Part shown: positions 1 through 6,721 of the stretch, piece after piece
Position numbering within the stretch: position 1 is the first letter of the stretch
Layout of the letters: every line of letters starts with the position of its first letter
Origin: Alphaproteobacteria bacterium
GTDB lineage: Bacteria > Pseudomonadota > Alphaproteobacteria > Sphingomonadales > Sphingomonadaceae
DNA: 10,352 nucleotides
NCBI GenBank assembly: GCA_005882415.1
Contig: VBAE01000250.1
Coordinates: 1-10,352 of the forward strand
Direction of reading: 5' to 3'
The notes under the pieces: generated by a model
What the model was told of the DNA's origin: nothing
The model's input: the letters and a program-made list of their open reading frames with translations, nothing else
Database searches by the model: none
Position numbers and translations under genes: made by a program

Positions 1-20
1 CTCGCTTGCGCCCGGCTCAT
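1..20 (-). CDS. fliJ: Start of next gene, probably FliJ (cut by window)
   Basis: Only the first six codons are visible: ATG at 20-18 followed by residues SRAQA. The ATG overlaps the fliI stop as ATGA, the same coupling as upstream boundaries. fliJ commonly follows fliI; it encodes a small coiled-coil protein of the export ATPase stalk. The identity rests on position alone. Confidence 0.4.
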
Positions 21-1327
21 GCCGCTTTCCCGACGATCGCCGCCAGAGCCTCGCAGGCGCCGGAGCGCGGCACCCGTTCGTCCTGCCGCTGCTTCAGGAA
101 TCCGAGCAAGGCCGGCCTCAACTCGATCGCCCGGTCGATTCCGGCATTGCTGCCCCGGGCATAGACACCCGCCTCGATCAGCACCTTCGAGCTCTCATAG
201 CCGCTGAGCAGCTCCACGGCCCTGGAGGCGGCGCCGCGCTCCCCCTCCGCCATCAAGGACGGCGCCAGCCGGCTTATGCTGCGCGGAACGTCGATCGCCG
301 GGAAATGCCCCTGCTCGGCAAGCGCCCGCGACAGCACGATATGGCCGTCGAGCAGCGACTTCATCATCTCCGACACCGGATCGTCGACGTCGTCCGTCTC
401 CGAAAGCACCGTCATCACCGCGGTGATCGAACCGCCCGAGCGGACGGCGCCGCAGCGCTCGACCAGCTTGGGGATGATGCTGAACACGCTCGGCGTGTAG
501 GCGCGCACCGTCGGCGGCTCCCCCGCGGCGAGCCCGATCTCGCGAAGCGCCATCGCCAGCCGGGTGACGGAATCGAGCACCAGCAGCACGTGCCGCCCCT
601 CGCTCCGCCACTGTTCGGCCAGCGCCAGCGCATAATGGCAGGCCCTGACCCGCATCGCCGCCGACTGGTCCGAAGTCGCCGCGACCAGCACGGTCCGCGC
701 CTTGGTCTCGTCCGAAAGCTCGCGCTCCCACAGCGACTCGACCTCGCGCCCGCGCTCGCCGACCAGGCAGACGACCACCCGCTCGGCGTCGGTCTGGCGG
801 ATGAGCTGGCTCATCAGGCTGCTCTTGCCCACCCCACTCGCGGCGAAAATCCCGACCCTTTGGCCCTTGCCGAGCGTCAGCAGCGCGTCGACCGCCCTGA
901 TCCCGGTCTCCAGCACCTTGTCCGGCGAGGTCCGCGACAGCGGCGTCGGCAGCGGCGCATGGAGCTGCCGACGCACCGCGCCAACGATCGGCGCGTCGCC
1001 GTCGATCGGCCGCCCCAGCGCATCGACGGCGCGGCCGAGGAAGGCATCCCCCGCCGCCACCGAATCCGCCTGGCTGCACGCCTCGACCCGGGCGCCGGCG
1101 AAGGTCCTGCGTTCCTCGTCGAAGGGCACGAGGACCACCGACTGCGCCTCCACCGCGACCACTTCGGCCAGCGTGCCGCCGCCGGAGCCCTCGATCGTGC
1201 ACAAGGCGCCGAGCGGCAGGTTCGGCCCGTCCGCCTCGAGGAAGGTCGGCAGGATCCGCCGCACCCGGCCGGTCCGTGCGATCGGATCGACCTCGCGAAT
1301 GCGCGCGATGAAGGGGTGGCGCATCAT
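17..1327 (-). CDS. fliI: Flagellar export ATPase FliI
   Basis: A 436-residue protein, the standard FliI length, starting at ATG 1327 (ATGA overlap with fliH); a second ATG follows at once. It has the F1-type ATPase layout: an N-terminal beta-barrel domain (about 1-90), then RAVDALGRPIDG (99-110), TGIRAVDALLTLGKGQRVGI (141-160), the P-loop AASGVGKSS (162-170, Lys168, Ser169), VGERGREVESLWER (189-202, with the catalytic glutamate region), and Walker B VLLVLDSVTR (247-256, Asp252). The family motif LLDGHIVLSRALAEQGHFPA (325-344) is intact, as is IDVPRSISRL. FliI forms a hexamer at the export gate and releases substrates from chaperones using ATP. The P-loop has alanine where FliI often has glycine (FAGSGVGKS), a mild change. 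The weak ribosome site implies coupling to fliH. The stop TGA overlaps the next start as ATGA. Confidence 0.97.
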   Translation of the reverse strand: MMRHPFIARIREVDPIARTGRVRRILPTFLEADGPNLPLGALCTIEGSGGGTLAEVVAVEAQSVVLVPFDEERRTFAGARVEACSQADSVAAGDAFLGRAVDALGRPIDGDAPIVGAVRRQLHAPLPTPLSRTSPDKVLETGIRAVDALLTLGKGQRVGIFAASGVGKSSLMSQLIRQTDAERVVVCLVGERGREVESLWERELSDETKARTVLVAATSDQSAAMRVRACHYALALAEQWRSEGRHVLLVLDSVTRLAMALREIGLAAGEPPTVRAYTPSVFSIIPKLVERCGAVRSGGSITAVMTVLSETDDVDDPVSEMMKSLLDGHIVLSRALAEQGHFPAIDVPRSISRLAPSLMAEGERGAASRAVELLSGYESSKVLIEAGVYARGSNAGIDRAIELRPALLGFLKQRQDERVPRSGACEALAAIVGKAA

Positions 1328-1986
1328 GGCTGCGGCGCCTCGGCAAGCTCGTCCAGCGCCGAGCGCATCCGCCCCCATTGCTCGGCCACTCCGATTTCGA
1401 GCGTCCCAAGCTGCATCTTCATCCGGCACTCGCCGGAGCGGAGCGCGTCCGCCACCACGACCTCGACCCCGCCGGCCGCTTCGCCGAGCGCTTCGCAATG
1501 ATCCTCGCGCGAGACCTCGATCCGCAGCACCGCCGCGGCATCGACCGCCTCGACCTGCCGCCGGATGATCGCGCACAGCATCTCGACGTGGCGCTCCGGA
1601 TCGCCGACGATCCGCTCCAGCGCCTCGCGGGCGAGCAGCGCCGCTAGCCGCTCCATCGCCGAAAGCTCGTCGCGATAGGATGCGAGCGCCTCGGCGATCC
1701 CGGCGTCGCGCCGCTTCAGGCTCTCCGCCCGCGCATCTTCCGCCTGGCGGAGCCCCGCCTTGACCCCGGCCTTGCGCCCTTCGGCATAAGCCTCGCGCGC
1801 GGCTTCCTCGAGCCGCGGAATCTCCGCCTCGGCCGCTTCCGCCCGCGCGATAGCCGCGGCGGCCGCTTCGCGAAGCGCGAGGGCGACGGGATCGACCGCG
1901 GGCACCGCTTCCTCCGCCGCCGGCCGCGTCGCCGTCTCCAGCCCGCGCACCGCGCGTCCGACGCCCTGTTTCAGAAGTCCGCTCAC
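1324..1986 (-). CDS. fliH: Export ATPase regulator FliH
   Basis: A 220-residue protein, usual for FliH. The start GTG 1986 overlaps the upstream stop as GTGA and has GGAG seven bases upstream; the open frame further upstream is a reading of the preceding gene. Residues 35-67 form an alanine/glutamate-rich helix, followed by AYAEGRKAGVKAG (about 66-78), a GxxxGxxxG repeat characteristic of FliH helix packing. The C-terminal domain (about 100-215) includes a long helix (ERLAALLAREALERIVGDP) and the closing segment GECRMKMQLGTLEIGVAEQW, matching the FliH/SctL pattern of a late beta pair before the last helix. FliH dimers form the peripheral stalk that binds FliI and links it to the C ring. The stop overlaps the fliI start as ATGA. 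Confidence 0.92.
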   Translation of the reverse strand: MSGLLKQGVGRAVRGLETATRPAAEEAVPAVDPVALALREAAAAAIARAEAAEAEIPRLEEAAREAYAEGRKAGVKAGLRQAEDARAESLKRRDAGIAEALASYRDELSAMERLAALLAREALERIVGDPERHVEMLCAIIRRQVEAVDAAAVLRIEVSREDHCEALGEAAGGVEVVVADALRSGECRMKMQLGTLEIGVAEQWGRMRSALDELAEAPQP

Positions 1987-2324
1987 CGGCCCGCTCCGCC
2001 GCGTGCGAGCAATTGCCCGAGCAGGCTCGGCGAACGCCGCTCCGGCACCGCACCCGTCTCCGTCGCCGCCGCACGAAGCGCTTCGCGCGCCGCCGCGGTC
2101 ATGCCGAGCGCCGTCGCCGCATCGCCGTCGAGCCGCTCGGCCAGCCACGACGACAGCCCCGTCGCCGCCGGCGCTCCGCCGAGCGTCACACCTGCGTGCC
2201 GGGCGAGTAGGGCGCGCGCGCGTGCCCGCTCCGGCTGGCCGAGCTGGCCGAGAACCGCCTCGACATCCTCGTCCGAGCAGGCGGCGAGCTCGCCGACCAG
2301 CCGCTTCAGCGCCCGATCAGACAT
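1983..2324 (-). CDS. Unrecognised 113-residue protein in the fliG position
   Basis: I do not recognise this gene with certainty. It starts at ATG 2324, overlaps the fliF end by 8 bp, and has a strong GGGAGGAGG ribosome site; its stop overlaps the fliH start as GTGA. Position, signal and coupling argue that it is a real gene. It is soluble, with no signal peptide or membrane segment, and rich in alanine, arginine and leucine. Residues 8-42 (containing SDEDVEAVLGQLGQPERARA) read as two short helices with the spacing of the helical repeats in FliG and MgtE N-terminal domains, though similarity is weak. A second amphipathic block lies at 55-90, and a short tail ends SLLGQLLARGGAGR. fliG normally stands between fliF and fliH, so this could be a reduced FliG-like adaptor, a FliH partner, or an unrelated small export factor. 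It is far too short to be a whole FliG (about 330) and no torque-helix charge pattern is visible. Confidence 0.75.
   Translation of the reverse strand: MSDRALKRLVGELAACSDEDVEAVLGQLGQPERARARALLARHAGVTLGGAPAATGLSSWLAERLDGDAATALGMTAAAREALRAAATETGAVPERRSPSLLGQLLARGGAGR
1994..1997 (-). promoter_or_regulatory. Shine-Dalgarno site of fliH
   Basis: GGAG on the minus strand, seven bases before GTG 1986 and within the end of the preceding gene. It decides the fliH start, since that frame is open to 2148. Confidence 0.55.
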
Positions 2325-3519
2325 TCGCCTCCTCCCGCTCGAGCAGCGCCTTGAAGCGCCCGGCGAGCTCGGCCCGCTGCGCCTCGCTGAGCGGCTTCTT
2401 GCGGCCCCGCCGAAGCAAGGCGATGCCGATCAGCCCGACGACCAGCACCCCGATCGCCCACAGCACGTAAGAGGAGGCCGGCTCCTGCACCGCCGCCCGA
2501 GGCGCCGCCATCGGCACTGCGGAAGGATCGCTCCACGGCTGGTCCTGCGGCTCGGCCGCGCTCGCCAGGCTGACCGCGATCACGTCGCCGACCGCCGGGT
2601 CGGCGCCCACCGCGGTCGCCGCCGCCGCCTTGATCTCCTCCTCGGAGCGGCCGCTGATCGGCCGCCCGACGGAGATCGACACCTGCAGCCGGAAGTCCCG
2701 CTTCGCAGCACCGATCGCCGGGTCGAGGCGCTGCGAGACCGGGATCGGCGCCGCCCACACCTTCACCTCGACGTCGCCGCCCGGAACCAGGCCGACCACC
2801 GCCTGCTTGACCTGATTTTCGTAGAGCCGCTCGACCGCGCGGCGCTGCTGGCCCTGCGGCGACTGGTCGTCGGCAGGCCCGCTGTCGGCGCTCACCACCC
2901 GGCCGCCGCCGTCGATCACCACGACATTGTCGGCGTCTAGGTCGGGCACCGCGGCCGAGACCAGCTTCTGGATCCCGCGCACCGTCGCCGCAGTGATCCT
3001 CTTGCCCGGCCTCGGCACCACCGTCACCGACGCTTTGGGCGGCACCCGGTCGTCGCGGAACACGGTCCGCTCGCTCAGGGCGAGGTGGATGCGCGCGGTG
3101 TCGACCGCGTCCATCGTCATGATCGTGCGCGAAAGCTCGCCCTGCAGCGCGCGCTGGTAATTGATCTTCTGGGCGAACTCGGTGAGGCCCATGTCGGACT
3201 TGTTGAACAGCTCGAAGCCGACCTGGCCCTTCAAGGGCAGGTCCTGGCCCATCACCGCAAGCCGGGTGGAATCGACCTGGTCCTCGGGGACGGTGATCGT
3301 CGTCCCGCCCTGCTCCAGCCGGTAAGGCACCTTCTGCTTGTCGAGCTCGGCGACGATGGTCGCCGCGTCCATCGTCCTGAGGCTCGAGAAGAGCACGCCA
3401 TATTCGGCCCGGACCAGCAGATACCAGGCGCCGAACAGGAGCGCGCAGAGCAGCAGAGCCGCCCCGCCTACCATCGCCATCTGCCGTCCCGGCGCGGCCT
3501 GCCTGAAGCTGTCGAACAC
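2317..3519 (-). CDS. fliF: MS-ring protein FliF (short form)
   Basis: A 400-residue protein starting at GTG 3519 with AAGGG just upstream. The first membrane segment is about 15-36. The periplasmic part begins AEYGVLFSSL and contains the ring-building motifs of the FliF/SctJ family: LPLKGQVGFELFNKSDMGLT, EFAQKINYQRALQGELSRTI, VDTARIHLALSERTVF, KASVTVVPRPGKRI and IQKLVSAAVPDLDADNVVVI. A second membrane segment (about 350-368, VLWAIGVLVVGLIGIALL) is followed by a cytoplasmic tail of only about 30 residues (RRGRKKPLSE... EREEANV). Typical FliF is about 550 residues with a tail near 100 residues whose end binds FliG. Both the region before the second membrane segment and the tail are reduced here. 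FliF forms the inner-membrane MS ring, the base of the rotor and housing of the export gate. The stop overlaps the next gene by 8 bp. Confidence 0.95.
   Translation of the reverse strand: MFDSFRQAAPGRQMAMVGGAALLLCALLFGAWYLLVRAEYGVLFSSLRTMDAATIVAELDKQKVPYRLEQGGTTITVPEDQVDSTRLAVMGQDLPLKGQVGFELFNKSDMGLTEFAQKINYQRALQGELSRTIMTMDAVDTARIHLALSERTVFRDDRVPPKASVTVVPRPGKRITAATVRGIQKLVSAAVPDLDADNVVVIDGGGRVVSADSGPADDQSPQGQQRRAVERLYENQVKQAVVGLVPGGDVEVKVWAAPIPVSQRLDPAIGAAKRDFRLQVSISVGRPISGRSEEEIKAAAATAVGADPAVGDVIAVSLASAAEPQDQPWSDPSAVPMAAPRAAVQEPASSYVLWAIGVLVVGLIGIALLRRGRKKPLSEAQRAELAGRFKALLEREEANV
2328..2336 (-). promoter_or_regulatory. Strong Shine-Dalgarno site of the 113-residue gene
   Basis: GGGAGGAGG on the minus strand ends three bases before ATG 2324, within the last codons of fliF. 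It is the best ribosome site I noticed in the window and supports active independent translation of the downstream gene. Confidence 0.75.
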
Positions 3520-3540
3520 GTCCCTTACCCTTCGAAATAT

Positions 3541-3855
3541 TTAGAGCTGCATGCCCATGATCTGCTGGAAGCCTTCGATCAGCCGGCCGCGCACCTGGAC
3601 CATCAGCTCGAGCGACAGCCGGGCGTCCTCGAGCGCGAAGGTGACCTGGTGGAGCGGCACGCTGTCGTCGATCGCGAAGGCGCGCACCTGCGCGTCCGCG
3701 GCCGCCATCTTGGTCTCGACCTTGCCCACGCCGTCCATCAGCACCTGCGCGAAGGACGCGCCCTGCGGGGCGATGGCGGCGGAGGGGGCGGCGGGGCCGA
3801 ACAGCCGCTCGGTTCCGATCGCCGGCGAGACTGCCTGGATTGCTTCTATGCTCAC
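3541..3855 (-). CDS. fliE: MS ring-rod junction protein FliE
   Basis: A 104-residue protein, the normal FliE size. The start is GTG 3855, overlapping the flgC stop as GTGA, with GGGGAAG five bases upstream. The conserved C-terminal half is clear: VPLHQVTFALEDARLSLELM then VQVRGRLIEGFQQIMGMQL, matching the FliE family pattern of a helix ending in a Val-Gln-Val-Arg segment and IM-MQ. FliE links the FliF MS ring to the FlgB/FlgC rod and is the first substrate exported by the flagellar apparatus. fliF follows 21 bp later, the usual fliE-fliF order. Confidence 0.94.
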   Translation of the reverse strand: MSIEAIQAVSPAIGTERLFGPAAPSAAIAPQGASFAQVLMDGVGKVETKMAAADAQVRAFAIDDSVPLHQVTFALEDARLSLELMVQVRGRLIEGFQQIMGMQL

Positions 3856-4280
3856 GAATTCTTCCCCAGTTCCAAGGCCTTGATGTACATCTGGCGGGCT
3901 GCGTTCATGGCCACGATATTGGCCTCGTAGGCGCGCGAGGTCTTGACCATCAGGGTCATCTCGCCGGCATGGTCGATGCCCGGATAGGTCACGTATCCGT
4001 CCTTGTCGGCGTGCGGATGGCCGGGCTCGTGGACCCGCCGCGGGGCCAGGCCTTCCGACTTCATCCCATAGACTTCGACGCCCTGGAGCCGCTGTCCGCC
4101 CGCGCCGGCGCGCAGATAGTCGCTGAAACCGGTCTTCGGCCCCGACACCAGCCGCATCGCCTGATAGGGCTCGCCGCCCGCCGTCCGCGTGGTGTTGGCA
4201 TTGGCGAGGTTGAGCGCGATCAGCTCCAGCCGCCGCCACTCCACGTCCATGCCGGTCCGGCTGATCTCCATCGCATTCAT
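3852..4280 (-). CDS. flgC: Proximal rod protein FlgC
   Basis: A 142-residue protein starting at ATG 4280 (MNAMEISRTG), sharing one base with the flgB stop; a second ATG at 4271 is possible. The N-terminal rod motif is LELIALNLANANTTRTAGGE, followed by PYQAMRL. The central part contains DKDGYVTYPGIDHAGEM, and the C-terminus has the typical helix VKTSRAYEANIVAMNAARQM ending ALELGK. FlgC is an axial rod protein placed between FlgB and FlgF/FlgG in the basal body. Length and both signatures fit the family. The stop TGA overlaps the fliE GTG start as GTGA. The long open frame upstream of the start is flgI and flgB read out of frame. Confidence 0.95.
   Translation of the reverse strand: MNAMEISRTGMDVEWRRLELIALNLANANTTRTAGGEPYQAMRLVSGPKTGFSDYLRAGAGGQRLQGVEVYGMKSEGLAPRRVHEPGHPHADKDGYVTYPGIDHAGEMTLMVKTSRAYEANIVAMNAARQMYIKALELGKNS
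3861..3867 (-). promoter_or_regulatory. Shine-Dalgarno site of fliE
   Basis: GGGGAAG on the minus strand, five bases before GTG 3855 and inside the last codons of flgC. It supports the GTG start for fliE, since the fliE frame is open far upstream. Confidence 0.6.
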
Positions 4281-4615
4281 CACCTGTTCCCCTGGACCGA
4301 GAGCGACTGGATATGGATCTGGCGGCCGAGCAGCTCGATCAGGGCGGCGTAGCGCATCGCCGTGGTCGAGGCGGTGGCGAGCTCCATGTCGAGGCGGAGC
4401 GGCTCGCCGTCCGGCCCGCGGGTGATCGCGGGGCGGACCGCCTCGACGCTTCCCTTGCTGCCGTGGGAGGCGGAGGCGAGCAGCTGCTCGAACTCCACCC
4501 GCGCCGGGCGGTAGCCCGGGGTCCCCGAATTGGCGATATTCTCCGCCGTCGCCGATGCGCGCAGCGACAGTCCGTCGAGCGCCTTGAGCAGCATTGCCGC
4601 CGAAATCGATTCCAC
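4280..4615 (-). CDS. flgB: Proximal rod protein FlgB
   Basis: A 111-residue protein starting at GTG 4615, with GGGAG upstream in the 12-bp gap after flgI. It has the rod-protein signature LRASATAENIANSGTPGYRP near residues 18-37, then VEFEQLLA, and a C-terminal helix (TTAMRYAALIELLGRQIHIQ). FlgB is the rod component nearest the MS ring; it is exported by the flagellar type III pathway without a cleaved signal. It is somewhat shorter than common FlgB proteins (about 130) but has both conserved ends. The stop overlaps the flgC start by one base (TGATG), and flgB-flgC-fliE is the classical order. Confidence 0.93.
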   Translation of the reverse strand: MESISAAMLLKALDGLSLRASATAENIANSGTPGYRPARVEFEQLLASASHGSKGSVEAVRPAITRGPDGEPLRLDMELATASTTAMRYAALIELLGRQIHIQSLSVQGNR

Positions 4616-4627
4616 CCTTATTCTCCC

Positions 4628-5740
4628 TTATTCCACGATCAGTTCGGCATGGAGCGCGCCCGCCGACTTGATCGCCTGAAGCACCGCGATGATTCCCCGC
4701 GTGTTGACCTTGAGCCTCGACAGACCCTCGACCAGGTCGCTGATCGTGGTGTCGGGGAAGCTCGCCACCGCGTCCCGGCCGCGCTCGCGCACGTCGAGCT
4801 TGGTGTTGGTGACGATCAGGCTTCCGACATTGCCGCCCCAGGCGCCATATTCGGGCTGCGACGCGTAATTCTCGGCGGTGACCGATACCTTGACGTCGCC
4901 CTGGCTGATCACGACGCTGGAGATCCTGACCCCGCCGCCGGCGACGATCGTCCCCGTCCGCTCGTTGATCACGACCCGCGCCTTCTGGTCGGTCATCACC
5001 GCGACGTCCTCGATCCGCGCGACGATCTCGTTGGCGTCTGCGCCCGCCGCCTCGATCCGGATCGCACCGGCGTCCCGGACCCGTGCGACCGCGCGTCCGC
5101 CGAGCATCTGGTTGATCCCGGCCGCGACCCGCTGGGCGGTGGCGTTGTCCGGGTCCTTGAGCAGGAAGACGAGCTCGCCGCTGCTTCCGGTCAGCCGCGC
5201 GCCCACGCCGGTTTCCACCGTCGCTCCGTCCGGCACGCGGGCGCTGGTCGGATAGTTCTTCTGCTGGACGTTCTGGTCGGCATCGAAGCGGTGTCCGCCG
5301 ACCACCAGCGGCCCCTGGGCGAGAGCATAGCTGCGCTGGTCGGGGCCCATCATCGGGGTCATCAGCAGCGTCCCGCCGGCGAGGCTCCGCGCATCGCCGA
5401 TCGATGAGACGGTGACGTCGATCCGGTCGCCGACATTGGCGGACGGCGGAAGCGTCGCGGTGACCATCACCGCGGCGACGTTGCGGCTCTGCACCTGGGC
5501 AGGGAGCACGTTCGCGCCCATCCGGCTCAGCACGTTGCGCATCGCCTGGCGGGTGACTTCGCTTCGCGGGCTGTCGCCCGATCCGGCGAGGCCGATGACG
5601 ATTCCGTAGCCGACCAGCGCATTGTCGCGCCAGCCGAGGAATCGGCCGAGATCCTTCACCCGAACCTCGGCTGCGAAGGCGGGGAGGGGAGCGAGAAGAG
5701 CGAGCCCGAGACAGGCTGCGGCAGCAAGGCGGCGCATCAC
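4628..5740 (-). CDS. flgI: P-ring protein FlgI
   Basis: A 370-residue protein, the usual FlgI length. Residues 1-23 are a signal peptide cleaved after APLPAFA, so the mature protein begins AEVRVKDLG. Family signatures run throughout: VGYGIVIGLAGSGDS near the N-terminus, RNVLSRMGANV, RNVAAVMVTATLPP, GDRIDVTVSSIGDARSLAGG, TPMMGPD, and late ARVVINERTGTIVAGG and DLVEGLSRLKVNTRGIIAVL. FlgI subunits are secreted by Sec and form the peptidoglycan-associated P ring around the distal rod. The start is GTG 5740 or the adjacent ATG 5737, the second overlapping the flgH stop as TGATG; a G-rich run just upstream can serve as ribosome binding site for either. flgB follows after 12 bp. Confidence 0.97.
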   Translation of the reverse strand: MMRRLAAAACLGLALLAPLPAFAAEVRVKDLGRFLGWRDNALVGYGIVIGLAGSGDSPRSEVTRQAMRNVLSRMGANVLPAQVQSRNVAAVMVTATLPPSANVGDRIDVTVSSIGDARSLAGGTLLMTPMMGPDQRSYALAQGPLVVGGHRFDADQNVQQKNYPTSARVPDGATVETGVGARLTGSSGELVFLLKDPDNATAQRVAAGINQMLGGRAVARVRDAGAIRIEAAGADANEIVARIEDVAVMTDQKARVVINERTGTIVAGGGVRISSVVISQGDVKVSVTAENYASQPEYGAWGGNVGSLIVTNTKLDVRERGRDAVASFPDTTISDLVEGLSRLKVNTRGIIAVLQAIKSAGALHAELIVE

Positions 5741-6315
5741 ATGACCCCCAGGAAGTTGAAGATTCGGGTGATGAAGCCCGGCTTGGCGCTCCTCGAGACG
5801 AAGCCCGAGCCGCCGTAATCGATCTCGGCATCGGCGATCCGCGAGGAGATCACCGAATTGTCGCGCACGTCGGCGGCGCGGATCCGGCCCCGCAGCCGGA
5901 TGAAGCTGCGCTCGCCGTTGATGTTGAGATTCTGCCCGCCGACGATGCGCAGGTCCCCATTGGGAAGCACCGACTCCACGGTGGCGCTGATCTGCGCCAC
6001 CATCTTGCCCGAGCGGCCGGTCTGCCCCGCGCCATCGAACTGGCCGCCGAGGCCGAGCTGCGCCGACTCGTTGAGGGTATTGTCCGATCCGGCGGAGATC
6101 TGCCCCTGGACCTTGGTGTTCTTGCGCGAGCCGTTCTGGGCCGTGTTGGTGGCCACCGAATTCTCGTAGATGAGCACGGTAACGATGTCCCCGGGCGCGG
6201 CGGCGTTGCGGTCCGACGCCATTGCGGACCAGTTGCCGCGGGCGAACAGATCCTCCGCCGCCGCTTGTGTCGCAGCGAGCAGCAGCACCGCGGCGAGTGC
6301 GATCGGCCGCTTCAT
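5737..6315 (-). CDS. flgH: L-ring protein FlgH (no lipobox cysteine)
   Basis: A protein of 192 residues, shorter than the usual 220-240. The start ATG 6315 overlaps the flgA stop as ATGA and has GGAG seven bases upstream. Residues 1-20 (MKRPIALAAVLLLAATQAAA) form a signal peptide ending in an Ala-x-Ala site. The mature part holds the FlgH family core: APGDIVTVLIYENSVATNTA, the S-R-K-N segment, VAQISATVESVLPNGDLRIV and GERSFIRLRGRIRAADVRDN, ending FNFLGVM. FlgH forms the outer-membrane L ring, the bushing for the rod. Most FlgH proteins are lipoproteins with a cysteine at the signal cleavage site; here there is no cysteine in the N-terminal region, so signal peptidase I processing is inferred. 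The stop overlaps the flgI start region (TGATG). Confidence 0.93.
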   Translation of the reverse strand: MKRPIALAAVLLLAATQAAAEDLFARGNWSAMASDRNAAAPGDIVTVLIYENSVATNTAQNGSRKNTKVQGQISAGSDNTLNESAQLGLGGQFDGAGQTGRSGKMVAQISATVESVLPNGDLRIVGGQNLNINGERSFIRLRGRIRAADVRDNSVISSRIADAEIDYGGSGFVSRSAKPGFITRIFNFLGVM

Positions 6316-6719
6316 TTCACATCTCCAGGATAAGCGATTGCGAAGGCCTTGCCGTCGGCGCCGCGGACGAACAGCTTGCCGCCCGTGCGGCCCGGCTGCA
6401 CCGCCTCGACCTCGCGCTCGATCGCCACGCTTCCGATATGGGCGCTGAGCCTGACCTTCTGGCCCGGCCGTACGTCGGCGAGATAGGCGGGAGGGACCGC
6501 GGCGACGACATCGCCCTGCTCGATCATCCGCGTCGCGCGGACGAAGCGGCTCGCCGGCTCGAAGCGAAGCGCCACTTCGGGCTTCGCCGCGCCGCACGGC
6601 TCGGCGGCAAGCTCCTCCTTCAGCGGATAGGCGCCCGCCGGGATCGCTTCGAGCGCGCGCAGGCACGCGCCCTCGGCAGGCGCGAGCATCAGGACGGTCA
6701 TGGCAAGGCCCATCGTCAC
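6312..6719 (-). CDS. flgA: P-ring assembly chaperone FlgA (short form)
   Basis: A short protein of about 135 residues from GTG 6719, two bases after the flgG stop and with GAAG eight bases upstream; ATG 6713 and ATG 6701 are alternative starts. The N-terminus (GLAMTVLMLAPAEGA) looks like a short signal peptide, fitting a periplasmic protein. The C-terminal half (ATRMIEQGDVVAAVPPAYLA, DVRPGQKVRL, GGKLFVRGADGKAFAIAYPG) is the SAF/ChapFlgA-type domain of FlgA. FlgA acts transiently in the periplasm to help FlgI polymerise into the P ring around the rod. Many FlgA proteins have about 220-230 residues, so most of the N-terminal region is missing or abbreviated here. Two cysteines (about residues 19 and 48) could form a disulfide. 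It lies directly before flgH and flgI, its expected partners. The stop overlaps the flgH start as ATGA. Confidence 0.8.
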   Translation of the reverse strand: MTMGLAMTVLMLAPAEGACLRALEAIPAGAYPLKEELAAEPCGAAKPEVALRFEPASRFVRATRMIEQGDVVAAVPPAYLADVRPGQKVRLSAHIGSVAIEREVEAVQPGRTGGKLFVRGADGKAFAIAYPGDVK

Positions 6720-6721
6720 GA

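Noticed and set aside
305..1501. A 398-codon open frame on the plus strand opposite fliI
   Set aside because: Antisense shadow of fliI and fliH, with biased His/Arg-rich composition and no recognisable motif.
1328..2074. N-terminal extension of fliI (about 249 residues upstream of the chosen start)
   Set aside because: The extension is fliH and the upstream gene read out of frame, very rich in Arg, Gly and Ala. FliI family homology begins at ATG 1327, which overlaps the fliH stop.
4281..5831. Long open frame upstream of flgC in the same frame
   Set aside because: It overlaps flgI and flgB fully and is a low-complexity Arg/Gly-rich reading; FlgC homology begins at ATG 4280.
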